From NCBI RefSeq assembly GCF_013362995.1, contig NZ_JABWDV010000374.1, positions 1 through 32,198 of the forward strand: a stretch of DNA of 32,198 nt. The letters are read 5' to 3'. Source of the DNA: Streptomyces sp. TRM64462 (GTDB lineage: Bacteria; Actinomycetota; Actinomycetes; Streptomycetales; Streptomycetaceae). A model generated the notes under the pieces. It was given only the letters and a program-made list of their open reading frames with translations, was not told the DNA's origin and ran no database searches. Numbering within the stretch: the first letter of the stretch is position 1; every line of letters starts with the position of its first letter. The position numbers and the translations under genes were made by a program. This document shows, piece after piece, positions 1 through 6,998 of the stretch.

Positions 1-63
1 CGAACTTGTAGCCCAGGCCCCGGACCGTCACCAGGTAGCGCGGGGCGCCCGGGTCCGGTTCGA
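1..63. repeat. Direct repeat copy 1: duplicated phoP 3' end
   Basis: These 63 bases are identical to positions 195-257, which encode the last residues of PhoP. The copy starts exactly at the window edge, so its true left limit is unknown. It lacks the rest of phoP and cannot encode a protein alone. It may be a real partial duplication around the intergenic element at 64-186, or an assembly artefact at a contig end. Confidence 0.9.
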
Positions 64-130
64 GCCCCATCCCGATGGCGCCCCTCGCACCGCTCCGCGG
101 GCTTCGGAGCGCTGCGCCGGACTCCGTCCG
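64..130. repeat. Intergenic repeat element, copy A
   Basis: Downstream of phoP. Bases 109-130 are an exact inverted match (22 bp) to 3042-3063 downstream of phoU. Outside that core, the reverse complement again resembles copy B around a GTGCGAG(A/G)GGCGC block and a GGGGC block. It contains hairpins (CGCTCCG/CGGAGCG at 91-111; CGGAC-N3-GTCCG at 118-130), so it could act as the phoP terminator. The GC-rich stretch 131-186 can also fold; no gene is visible in 64-186. Confidence 0.6.
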
Positions 131-186
131 CCGACGGGAGGCCGGGCCCGCGGCCCAGGGCGGGCCTACGCCCCATGGCCCGCGGC

Positions 187-867
187 CTACGGTTCGAACT
201 TGTAGCCCAGGCCCCGGACCGTCACCAGGTAGCGCGGGGCGCCCGGGTCCGGTTCGATTTTGGCGCGGAGGCGCTTGACGTGGACGTCGAGGGTCTTGGT
301 GTCGCCGACGTAGTCGGCGCCCCAGACGCGGTCGATGAGCTGCATGCGGGTCAGGACGCGGCCCGCGTTGCGCAGGAGCATCTCCAGGAGGTCGAACTCC
401 TTCAGCGGCAGGTCCACCTTGCCGCCGTCGACGGTGACGACGTGGCGGTCCACGTCCATCCGTACCGGGCCGGCCTCCAGGGCCGCCGGGGCGGCCTCCT
501 CCGGCTCGCCGCGGCGGCGGAGCACCGCGCGGATGCGGGCGACCAGCTCGCGCGTGGAGAACGGCTTGGTGACGTAGTCGTCGGCTCCTATCTCCAGGCC
601 GACGACCTTGTCGATCTCGCTGTCCTTCGCGGTGACCATGATCACGGGGACGTTCGAGCGGTTGCGCAGTTGCCGGCAGACCTCCGTGCCCGGGAGGCCG
701 GGCAGCATCAGGTCGAGGAGGACGAGGTCCGCGCCGTTGCGCTCGAACTCGTCGAGGCCCTCCGGCCCGGTGGTCGCGACGGCGACCTCGAATCCCTCCT
801 TGCGGAGCATGTAGGACAGGGCGTCGCTGAAGGACTCCTCGTCCTCGACGACAAGCACTCGGGTCAC
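187..867 (-). CDS. phoP: Phosphate response regulator PhoP
   Basis: OmpR/PhoB-class response regulator, 226 residues. The receiver domain is roughly residues 1-120, with the acidic pair E8/D9, phospho-acceptor D52 in LLDLMLPG and conserved K101 in VTKPFS. A winged-helix DNA-binding domain (about 130-226) ends in VRGLGYKFEP. In Streptomyces, PhoP with PhoR activates phosphate-scavenging genes and represses nitrogen and antibiotic genes by binding 11-bp direct repeats (PHO boxes). The start is GTG at 867, overlapping the phoR stop by 4 bp (GTGA), so the genes are translationally coupled. A PHO box at 2173-2205 indicates autoregulation. The last 63 bp of coding sequence are repeated at the window edge. 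Identification is very secure. Confidence 0.97.
   Translation of the reverse strand: MTRVLVVEDEESFSDALSYMLRKEGFEVAVATTGPEGLDEFERNGADLVLLDLMLPGLPGTEVCRQLRNRSNVPVIMVTAKDSEIDKVVGLEIGADDYVTKPFSTRELVARIRAVLRRRGEPEEAAPAALEAGPVRMDVDRHVVTVDGGKVDLPLKEFDLLEMLLRNAGRVLTRMQLIDRVWGADYVGDTKTLDVHVKRLRAKIEPDPGAPRYLVTVRGLGYKFEP
195..257. repeat. Direct repeat copy 2 (inside phoP)
   Basis: The partner of 1-63, lying inside the intact phoP reading frame. The two copies are 194 bp apart start to start. Sequence diverges immediately after base 257 (compare 64 onward). Confidence 0.9.
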
Positions 868-2099
868 GGAAGGACCTCCGGGGCAGAGAGTGGTTCGTTG
901 GTGATCGCGGAGCTCTGGGTGGTGTGGTCCCCGCGGCCGCGGCCGCGGGCGGCGCCCGCTTCCGGGAGCCGCAGGGTGAACGTGGAGCCCTGGCCCTCGG
1001 TGGACCAGACGGTGACCTCGCCGCCGTGCGAGGCGGCCACGTGCTTGACGATGGCCAGGCCGAGGCCCGTACCGCCGGTGGCGCGGGAGCGGGCCGGGTC
1101 GACGCGGTAGAAGCGCTCGAAGATGCGCTCCTTGTCCTTGTCGGGGATCCCGATGCCCTGGTCGGTGACGGCGATCTCTATGAGGTCGCCGCCGGGTGCG
1201 GTGACGCGGCGGGCGGCGATGCCGACGCGGGTGTGGGCCGGAGAGTAGTTGACGGCGTTCTCGACGAGGTTGCCGAGGGCGGCGGCGAGCTGGCCGCGGT
1301 GGCCCCAGACGTGCAGGTCGGCCGTGCCGCCGGCGGCCATGGTGATGTTCTTGGTGGTGGCGGTGTGCCGGGAGCGGTCCACGGCCTCGGCGACGAGCTC
1401 GTCGACCCGTACCGACTCGGCGTCGTCCAGCGGGTCGTCGTTCTGGACGCGGGAGAGGTCGATGAGCTCCTGTACGAGGTTGGTGAGCCGGGTGGCCTCG
1501 ACCTGCATCCGCCCGGAGAAGCGGGTGACCGCCTCGGGGTCGTCGGCGGCGTCCATGACGGCCTCGGAGAGCAGGGACAGCGCGCCGACGGGGGTCTTGA
1601 GCTCATGGCTGACGTTCGCGACGAAGTCGCGCCGTACGGCCTCGATACGGCGTGCCTCGGTGAGGTCCTCGACGAGGAGGAGGACCAGGCGGGAGCCGAG
1701 CGGGGCGACGCGGGCGGACACGGCGAGTGCCTCGCCGCGGCCGGTGCCGCGCCGGGGCAGGTCCAGCTCCACCTGCCGTATCTCGCCGTCGCGCCGGGTG
1801 TCGCGGGCCATCTGGAGCATGGAGTCGACGGCCAGTTTCCCGCCGCGGACGAGCCCGAGCGCGTACGCTGCGGAGCTGGCCTTGACGACGGAGTCGCTCT
1901 CGTCGAGGACGACGGCGGAGGAGCGGAGTACGGACAGGACCGTGTCGACACCCGGGGGCAGCACGGCGTCCGTGTGCAGGGACGAGCGGGTGGGCCGCGC
2001 CTGGTCGCGCTCGCTCCAGCGGAACGCCAGCATGGCGATGACGCCGGTGAGCAACCCGGCGATCGCTGCCGCTGCGGCGACCGCCGCGTTCACGTCCAT
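864..2099 (-). CDS. phoR: Phosphate sensor histidine kinase PhoR
   Basis: Sensor kinase of 411 residues. One N-terminal membrane segment (about residues 5-26, Ala/Leu/Val-rich) is followed by a PAS-like region, then the H box VSHELKTPVGAL with the phosphorylated His. The ATPase domain shows the N box NLVENAVNYS, G1 DQGIGIP, an F box (ERFYRVD) and G2 GTGLGLAIVKH, all intact. It phosphorylates PhoP under phosphate limitation. The ATG at 2099 lies 6 nt after a TAACCT hexamer (2111-2106) with no Shine-Dalgarno sequence. That fits a leaderless phoRP message, as reported for Streptomyces coelicolor. It is divergent from phoU and shares the PHO-box region with it. Confidence 0.96.
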   Translation of the reverse strand: MDVNAAVAAAAAIAGLLTGVIAMLAFRWSERDQARPTRSSLHTDAVLPPGVDTVLSVLRSSAVVLDESDSVVKASSAAYALGLVRGGKLAVDSMLQMARDTRRDGEIRQVELDLPRRGTGRGEALAVSARVAPLGSRLVLLLVEDLTEARRIEAVRRDFVANVSHELKTPVGALSLLSEAVMDAADDPEAVTRFSGRMQVEATRLTNLVQELIDLSRVQNDDPLDDAESVRVDELVAEAVDRSRHTATTKNITMAAGGTADLHVWGHRGQLAAALGNLVENAVNYSPAHTRVGIAARRVTAPGGDLIEIAVTDQGIGIPDKDKERIFERFYRVDPARSRATGGTGLGLAIVKHVAASHGGEVTVWSTEGQGSTFTLRLPEAGAARGRGRGDHTTQSSAITNEPLSAPEVLP

Positions 2100-2105
2100 G
2101 CATCC

Positions 2106-2111
2106 AGGTTA
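2106..2111 (-). promoter_or_regulatory. -10 box of leaderless phoRP promoter
   Basis: TAACCT on the minus strand, 6 nt before the phoR ATG. This would place the transcription start at or next to the A of ATG. No ribosome-binding site is present. Confidence 0.6.
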
Positions 2112-2172
2112 GGCATGGTCGCGGACACTCTCCCAGCCGTCCGGGTGGCTGCTCGAACAGTCGTCGCCCAGA

Positions 2173-2205
2173 GTTCACCGAGGGGACGGTGGCGGTTCAC
2201 TTGTG
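2173..2205 (+). promoter_or_regulatory. PHO box between phoR and phoU
   Basis: Three 11-bp units: GTTCACCGAGG (2173-2183), a degenerate GGACGGTGGCG (2184-2194) and GTTCACTTGTG (2195-2205). The two strong GTTCAC cores are exactly 22 bp apart, matching the direct-repeat architecture bound by PhoP. The site is placed to control both divergent transcripts. Confidence 0.85.
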
Positions 2206-2307
2206 AGGGAGGCCCCCGACTTGTCGCCCCCGGACCGTGACAGCGTGGGGTCCAGGGAGTGTCTCAGCCCCACCCGGACCCCCGTACGTAGTGAGAGAGG
2301 GACATCC

Positions 2308-2988
2308 ATGCGGGACGCGTACCACGAGGAACTGGACTCGATCGGCGAGGGCCTGGTCGAGATGGCCCGGCTCGTCGGGTCGGCGATCGGGCGCGCCACG
2401 ACGGCGATGCTCGACGCGGACCTGAAGCTGGCGGAGGCCGTGATCGAGGCCGACCAGAAGGTCGACGACCTCCAGCACGACCTGGAGGCGCGCGCCATAG
2501 CCCTGCTGGCCCGCCAGCAGCCGGTCGCGACGGATCTGCGGATCGTCGTGACGTCGCTGCGGATGAGCGCCGACCTGGAGCGGTCGGGCGACCTGGCGCA
2601 GCACGTGGCGAAGCTGGCGCGGCTGCGCTTCCCGGAGCGTGTCGTGCCGAACGACCTGCACGCCACGATCCTGGAGATGGGCCAGCTCGCGCAGCGCCTG
2701 ATGGCGAAGGCGGCGGAGGTCATCATCACGAAGGACGTCGACCTGGCGCTCCAGCTGGAGCAGGACGACGACGAGATGGACCTGCTGCACCGGACGCTGT
2801 TCCAGCACCTGATGGACGACCGCTGGAAGCACGGCATCGAGACCGCGGTCGACGTGACCCTGCTGGGCCGCTACTACGAGCGCTTCGCGGACCACGCGGT
2901 GTCGGTGGCGAAGCGGGTCGTGTACCTGGTCACGGGCGAGTACGCCGACGAACTCCAGCAGCCGGAGGCGCCGGTCGAGGGCGCCTGA
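2308..2988 (+). CDS. phoU: Phosphate signalling modulator PhoU
   Basis: PhoU protein of 226 residues made of two three-helix repeats. The family's acidic metal-binding signatures are visible in both halves: RMSADLERSGDLAQH (about residue 90) and LLGRYYERFADHAVSVAKR (about residue 190). It damps PhoR-PhoP signalling when phosphate is plentiful. The ATG at 2308 is preceded by AGAGAGG at a normal distance. An upstream in-frame GTG (2203) would add 35 residues that do not look like PhoU and would run into the PHO box, so it is rejected. It lies downstream of the PHO box and is probably PhoP-activated. Confidence 0.96.
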   Translation: MRDAYHEELDSIGEGLVEMARLVGSAIGRATTAMLDADLKLAEAVIEADQKVDDLQHDLEARAIALLARQQPVATDLRIVVTSLRMSADLERSGDLAQHVAKLARLRFPERVVPNDLHATILEMGQLAQRLMAKAAEVIITKDVDLALQLEQDDDEMDLLHRTLFQHLMDDRWKHGIETAVDVTLLGRYYERFADHAVSVAKRVVYLVTGEYADELQQPEAPVEGA

Positions 2989-3041
2989 GCACCAGCCCCC
3001 GACCACCCCCTGGCACCGCCGCCGGCCCCGCGCCCGGCCGC

Positions 3042-3140
3042 CGGACGGAGTCCGGCGCAGCGCCCCCGCTGTGTCCGATGTGCCGCTCCGCGGCGTGGCT
3101 GCGCAGCAGTGCGAGAGGCGCGTAGGGGTGTGGGGCGCAT
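3042..3140. repeat. Intergenic repeat element, copy B
   Basis: In the 228-bp gap after phoU. Bases 3042-3063 match 109-130 exactly in inverted orientation, and 3110-3140 keep the GTGCGAGAGGCGC...GGGGCGC blocks of copy A. The element starts with a small hairpin (CCGGAC-N3-GTCCGG, 3041-3055) and may terminate phoU transcription. Between the shared blocks, copy B carries extra sequence absent from copy A. Confidence 0.6.
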
Positions 3141-3216
3141 CCGTGCGCCGTTGATGCGCCCTGCCGGGTGGGCATGCAATGGGGGAAGGCGACGTACTCC
3201 CGTTCAGGAGGAACCC

Positions 3217-3378
3217 ATGGCCGATTCCCCCACCACCCACGCCGAGTACGAGGAAGGCCCCGTCGAAGTGCGCGGGGCGCGCTGTCTGCCGTTGCTGGGC
3301 GCCTGCGGCTGCGGCTCGGGCTGCGGCTGCGGCTGCCAGTCGGGTGGGTCCTGCCAGTGCGGCGGCTGCTGCGGGTAG
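3217..3378 (+). CDS. Cys-rich small peptide, metallothionein-like
   Basis: A 53-residue ORF with a strong Shine-Dalgarno (AGGAGG at 3207-3212, 4 nt before the ATG). The N-terminal half is acidic and ordinary (residues 1-22). The C-terminal half is almost only Gly and Cys, with ten Cys at 23, 30, 32, 36, 38, 40, 46, 48, 51 and 52, arranged as repeated C-x-C plus a terminal CC. There is no signal peptide or membrane segment. The spacing resembles small fungal copper metallothioneins, and the length equals that of mycobacterial MymT. Metal or thiol binding is therefore a reasonable inference, but there is no recognised family and no His. An acidic leader followed by a Cys/Gly core could also suggest a modified-peptide precursor, but no modifying enzyme is adjacent. 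It is the only gene between phoU and the convergent GGCT-fold gene. Confidence 0.75.
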   Translation: MADSPTTHAEYEEGPVEVRGARCLPLLGACGCGSGCGCGCQSGGSCQCGGCCG

Positions 3379-3427
3379 GAGGCGGCCGCAGCACACGCCC
3401 GGGCCCTGTCCGTACCGGGGGGCACCG

Positions 3428-4102
3428 TCACCGTCCGGGCAGGGCCTCAGCCAGGTTCATGATCCGGCGGGCCGTCCAGTGGCCGGCCGCGCCCGGGGAG
3501 GCCGCCAGGTACGCGGCGACGGTGGCGGACGGCCAGGCGTCGCCCGCGCCGAGCAGGCCCAGGTAGAGGTGGCGTACGTACGCGGCCGACGGCCTGGTCC
3601 ACGGCACGCCGTCCATCGCCCAGGGCGCCGTGAACGTGAGCAGCGGACGGCCGTCCAGCCGGCCGGGGCACACCAGCGTCTCGTACCGCCCCGGTCCGAG
3701 GGCCGCCCTGCCGTCCCGTACCGCCGCCGTGACGTCGAGGTCCGGGGCGGCGCCGGGCTCGCGGTACATCTCCTGCGCCGCGATGTCCGAGAACTGGGCC
3801 TCCGAGACCAGGTACGCCCGCGCCAGCACCCGTGAGCCGGGCGCGTCCGGGTCGTAGAAGGCCCGGCCGCCGGTCCAGACGGGCGACTCGGTCGCGAAGT
3901 ACAGGGCGCCCGGCACCTCCAGCGCCACGCTCCTCCGCGGCGCCCGCCCGTCCCGGCAGCCCGGGTACGTCCGCGTCCCTCCGGCGGGCCGCCCGCCCGC
4001 GAGGTAGCAGGCCAGCCGGCCGGGGTGCGTGTTCGAGCCGTACGACACGTACCAGACGAGCCCCCCGTCGACGGCGGACCGGTCGGCGAGGGGCTCGTTC
4101 AC
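3428..4102 (-). CDS. GGCT/AIG2-fold protein, function unknown
   Basis: A 224-residue protein. Its N-terminus (about residues 15-30) contains WYVSYGSN, the substrate-pocket signature of the gamma-glutamylcyclotransferase-like (AIG2) fold. The remainder has the mixed alpha/beta look of the family, but the catalytic Glu cannot be assigned with confidence and the protein is longer than a minimal GGCT domain. It lies 30 bp downstream of gpmA on the same strand and may be co-transcribed with it. The actual substrate is unknown; glutathione-type gamma-glutamyl activity is unlikely to be the native role in a mycothiol-producing organism. Confidence 0.85.
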   Translation of the reverse strand: MNEPLADRSAVDGGLVWYVSYGSNTHPGRLACYLAGGRPAGGTRTYPGCRDGRAPRRSVALEVPGALYFATESPVWTGGRAFYDPDAPGSRVLARAYLVSEAQFSDIAAQEMYREPGAAPDLDVTAAVRDGRAALGPGRYETLVCPGRLDGRPLLTFTAPWAMDGVPWTRPSAAYVRHLYLGLLGAGDAWPSATVAAYLAASPGAAGHWTARRIMNLAEALPGR

Positions 4103-4132
4103 GGGAATTCCTGACAGCGCGGGCTTACGGGC

Positions 4133-4894
4133 TTACTTCTTCTTGCCCTGGTTCTTGACGGCCTCGATGGCGGCCGCGGCGGCCTCCGGGTCGAGGTACT
4201 TGCCGCCCGGCGTGACCGGGTTGAAGTCGGCGTCCAGCTCGTAGTACAGCGGGATGCCCGTCGGGATGTTGAGGCCCGCGATGTCGGCGTCGGAGATGCC
4301 GTCCAGGTGCTTCACCAGCGCGCGCAGGCTGTTGCCGTGGGCGGCGATCAGGACCGTACGGCCGGTCAGCAGGTCCGGGACGATGCCGTCGTACCAGTAC
4401 GGCAGCATGCGCTCGACGACGTCCTTCAGGCACTCCGTGCGCGGGCGCAGCTCGCTCGGGATCGTCGCGTAGCGCGGGTCGTGGGCCTGCGAGAACTCGT
4501 TGTCGTCCGCGAGGGCCGGCGGCGGCGTGTCGTACGAGCGGCGCCACAGCATGAACTGCTCCTCGCCGAACTCGGCGAGCGTCTGCGCCTTGTCCTTGCC
4601 CTGCAGGGCGCCGTAGTGGCGCTCGTTCAGTCGCCAGGAGCGGTGAACCGGGATCCAGTGGCGGTCGGCGGCCTCCAGGGCGAGCTGCGCGGTGCGGATC
4701 GCGCGCTTCTGGAGGGACGTGTGGAGTACGTCGGGGAGCAGACCGGCGTCCTTCAGCAGCTCACCGCCGCGGACCGCCTCCTTCTCGCCCTTCTCGGTGA
4801 GGTTGACGTCCACCCAGCCGGTGAACAGGTTCTTCGCGTTCCACTCGCTCTCGCCGTGGCGGAGGAGGATCAGCTTGTACGGTGCGTCGGCCAT
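4133..4894 (-). CDS. gpmA: 2,3-bisphosphoglycerate-dependent phosphoglycerate mutase
   Basis: Glycolytic enzyme interconverting 3- and 2-phosphoglycerate through a phosphohistidine. It has 253 residues, the normal length. The catalytic RHG motif is in [10 protein letters not shown] (His13), followed by [15 protein letters not shown], the conserved [10 protein letters not shown] segment with the proton-donor Glu, and the second His in [14 protein letters not shown]. The C-terminus is a Lys-rich tail (NQGKKK). The ATG at 4894 has no Shine-Dalgarno but has TAATCT exactly 7 nt upstream, suggesting leaderless expression. Confidence 0.97.
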   Translation of the reverse strand: MADAPYKLILLRHGESEWNAKNLFTGWVDVNLTEKGEKEAVRGGELLKDAGLLPDVLHTSLQKRAIRTAQLALEAADRHWIPVHRSWRLNERHYGALQGKDKAQTLAEFGEEQFMLWRRSYDTPPPALADDNEFSQAHDPRYATIPSELRPRTECLKDVVERMLPYWYDGIVPDLLTGRTVLIAAHGNSLRALVKHLDGISDADIAGLNIPTGIPLYYELDADFNPVTPGGKYLDPEAAAAAIEAVKNQGKKK

Positions 4895-4901
4895 GCGTAC
4901 G

Positions 4902-4907
4902 AGATTA
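4902..4907 (-). promoter_or_regulatory. -10 box of leaderless gpmA promoter
   Basis: TAATCT on the minus strand with a 7-nt gap to the gpmA ATG. No convincing TTGACA-like -35 is seen at the usual spacing. Confidence 0.5.
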
Positions 4908-5012
4908 ATGGACGCCTCCGACGCTTGACGGGCCGCGTCAATTCAGTGGCTGAGGGGCACCGCGGGCTCGTAAGTTCCGGGTAGGCAATCAGGCACTTAC
5001 GGGGGAGCACGC

Positions 5013-6419
5013 GTGTCCATCGTCCCGCTCATACGTTCGGCACGTCGTACCGTCTCCGGACTGCCCCCCGGTTTCTGGTGGCTGTGGCTGTCGACGCTGG
5101 TGAACCGCACGGGCGCCTTCGTTCTGACCTTCTTGTCGCTCTTCTTGACCCAGGAGCTGGGCTTCTCCGGGTGGTACGCGGGGCTCGTCATCGCCCTGCA
5201 CGGGCTCGGCGGCATCGCCGGCGCCCCGCTCGGCGGGATGCTCAGCGACCGGTGGGGGCGGCGCCCGACGATGGTGACCGGACACCTGGGGACGGCGGCG
5301 GGCGCCGCCTCCCTCGCGGTCGTGACCAGCCCGTGGGCCGTGGCGGTCGTGGTGCTGCTGATGGGCGTGACCATGCAGTCGGTGCGGCCCGCGATCGGCG
5401 CGACCATCGCGGACCAGGTGCCGGAGCACGACCGGCGGCGGGCGTACGCGCTGAACTACTGGGCGCTCAACCTGGGCTTCGCCATCGCGGCCACGGGCGG
5501 CGGCGCAGCGCTCTTCCTCGGCTACCGGACGCTGTTCGTGGCGGAGGCGGTGGCGGTGGCGCTGTGCGCCCTGATCGTGTTCCTGAAGCTGCCGGAGACG
5601 CGGCCGGAGCGGCGTACGGCGTCCGTGGAGAAGGAGGGCGGGTCCGGGGCGGAGGGTGACTCCGGCGACGGGGCCGACGGCGGCGTGCGGCTGTCGACGC
5701 TCGACGTGCTGCGGGACGGGCCGTTCCGGACGCTCGTGCTGCTCAACCTGCTCGTCTGCACCGTCTTCAGCACCCCGTGGGTCGGCCTGCCCCTGACGAT
5801 GACCGCCGAGGGGCTGGCCCCGGACGCGTACGGCAAGGTCATCGCGGTCAACGGTGTGGTGATCGTCGGCTTCCAGCTCCTGGTCAACAGGATCACCGAG
5901 AAGCGGTCGCCCGCGACGCTGCTCACGGTGTCCGCGCTGCTGTTCGCCGTCGGTACGGGCGCGACGGCGCTGGCCGGTACGCCGCTGCTGTTCGCGGCGA
6001 CGGTCGTGGTGTGGACGATCGGCGAGATGGTGCACGTCCCGACGAACGCCGCCGCCACCGCGCGGCTCGCCCCGGTGCACGCCCGGGGCCGGTACCAGGG
6101 CGTGATGGGCATGTCCTGGTCGGTCGCCGGGTTCATCGCCCCGATCATGGCCGGCTGGGTCGTCAGCGGGCCGGGTCCGAAGGCGCTGTGGCTCGGCTGC
6201 GCGGTGGTCGGCACGATCGCGGCGGCCGGGTACGCGCTGCTGCTGCGGCGCGCACTGGCCGGCGACGAGGCGGCGGAGGCGGAGGGCAAGGAGGGCAAGG
6301 AGGACGAGGAGGAGCGTGGTGTGCGGGGCGGCGGGGCTCCCGTGCGCGAGGGGCGCGAGGGGCGCGAGGCGCACGACGAGCGCGACGAGAAGGGCGCGGA
6401 GAAGGCCGCCGCCGCGTAA
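5013..6419 (+). CDS. MFS drug-exporter-like transporter
   Basis: Major facilitator protein of 468 residues with about 11-12 hydrophobic segments. The loop 2-3 signature is GGMLSDRWGRRPTMV, and an acidic/basic motif follows in PEHDRRRAYALNYWALNLG. The overall pattern fits the multidrug-efflux MFS group (YdeE/MdtH-like) with unknown substrate. A charged, low-complexity loop (EKEGGSGAEGDSGDGADGG) separates the two halves. The final 50 or so residues form a hydrophilic Glu/Gly/Arg tail encoded by short repeats, which is unusual for MFS proteins and probably cytoplasmic. The GTG at 5013 follows GGGGGAG with 5-nt spacing. Divergent from gpmA; a strong hairpin follows the gene. Confidence 0.93.
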   Translation: MSIVPLIRSARRTVSGLPPGFWWLWLSTLVNRTGAFVLTFLSLFLTQELGFSGWYAGLVIALHGLGGIAGAPLGGMLSDRWGRRPTMVTGHLGTAAGAASLAVVTSPWAVAVVVLLMGVTMQSVRPAIGATIADQVPEHDRRRAYALNYWALNLGFAIAATGGGAALFLGYRTLFVAEAVAVALCALIVFLKLPETRPERRTASVEKEGGSGAEGDSGDGADGGVRLSTLDVLRDGPFRTLVLLNLLVCTVFSTPWVGLPLTMTAEGLAPDAYGKVIAVNGVVIVGFQLLVNRITEKRSPATLLTVSALLFAVGTGATALAGTPLLFAATVVVWTIGEMVHVPTNAAATARLAPVHARGRYQGVMGMSWSVAGFIAPIMAGWVVSGPGPKALWLGCAVVGTIAAAGYALLLRRALAGDEAAEAEGKEGKEDEEERGVRGGGAPVREGREGREAHDERDEKGAEKAAAA

Positions 6420-6428
6420 AGGGGCAGT

Positions 6429-6455
6429 GCGGCGCGTGCGGCGCGTGCGGCGCGT
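6429..6455. repeat. 9-bp tandem repeat after the MFS gene
   Basis: Three perfect copies of GCGGCGCGT, immediately after the MFS stop codon. Confidence 0.85.
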
Positions 6456-6466
6456 AAGAGGGTTCT

Positions 6467-6501
6467 GGGGGCGTACGGACACGGGGGTGTCGTACGCCCC
6501 C
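6467..6501. terminator. Bidirectional hairpin terminator
   Basis: Near-perfect inverted repeat: GGGGGCGTACG paired with CGTACGCCCCC, extended by ACAC/TGT(C) with one bulged G, around a short G-rich loop. It sits between the convergent MFS and YbjN genes. Confidence 0.8.
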
Positions 6502-6506
6502 CGGCG

Positions 6507-6998
6507 TCAGCCCTTCGACGGCTGCGTCAGGTGGGTGAACGCCTCCAGGTTGCGCGTGGACTCGCCGCGGGCGACGCGCCACTCGTACTCCTTGCGGATG
6601 GCCGTCGCGAAGCCCAGTTCCAGGAGCGTGTTGAACGCGCCGTCCGCCGCCTCCAGGACGGAGCCCATCAGGCGGTCCAGCTCCTCCGGCGTGACCGCCG
6701 AGAGCGGCAGCTTGCCGGTCAGGTAGACGTCGCCGAGGCCGTCGATCGCGTACCCGACGCCGTACAGCTTCAGGTTCCGTTCGAGCAGCCAGCGGTGGAC
6801 GCCCGCCTCGTTCTCGTCCGGGTGGCGGATCACGAAGGCGTTCAGCGACAGCGAGTGGTTGCCGAGGCGCAGGGACAGCGTCGTGGACAGCTTGTTCGTG
6901 CCGGGGAGTGTGACGACGTACGACCCGGGCTCGGGTGACTCCCACGCCAGGTCGGCGTCGCGCAGTGCGGACTCGATGATCTGCTGTGCGTCAGCCAT
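6507..6998 (-). CDS. YbjN-domain protein
   Basis: A 163-residue protein with the YbjN fold, related to type III secretion chaperones. Recognisable features are the N-terminal helix ([16 protein letters not shown]), the strand pair [16 protein letters not shown], then [19 protein letters not shown] and a [10 protein letters not shown] strand. No catalytic residues are apparent; such proteins are thought to be chaperone-like or regulatory. The ATG at 6998 overlaps the mshA 3' end by 8 bp, so it is translated from the mshA message and probably coupled. A longer upstream start would add Pro/Arg-rich residues encoded by the mshA strand and is rejected. No direct role in mycothiol synthesis is known. 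Confidence 0.92.
   Translation of the reverse strand: MADAQQIIESALRDADLAWESPEPGSYVVTLPGTNKLSTTLSLRLGNHSLSLNAFVIRHPDENEAGVHRWLLERNLKLYGVGYAIDGLGDVYLTGKLPLSAVTPEELDRLMGSVLEAADGAFNTLLELGFATAIRKEYEWRVARGESTRNLEAFTHLTQPSKG

Noticed and set aside
75..278. Small ORF upstream of phoP on the plus strand
   Set aside because: It spans the duplicated sequence and the intergenic repeat, and is antisense to phoP; no ribosome-binding site or family.
864..2240. Long antisense ORFs opposite phoR and many other genes
   Set aside because: They are by-products of high GC with few stop codons; residue composition is Gly/Ala/Arg/Pro-biased and no family motifs appear.
2203..2307. Longer phoU starting at GTG 2203
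   Set aside because: It would add 35 non-PhoU residues and start inside the PHO box; ATG 2308 has a good ribosome-binding site.
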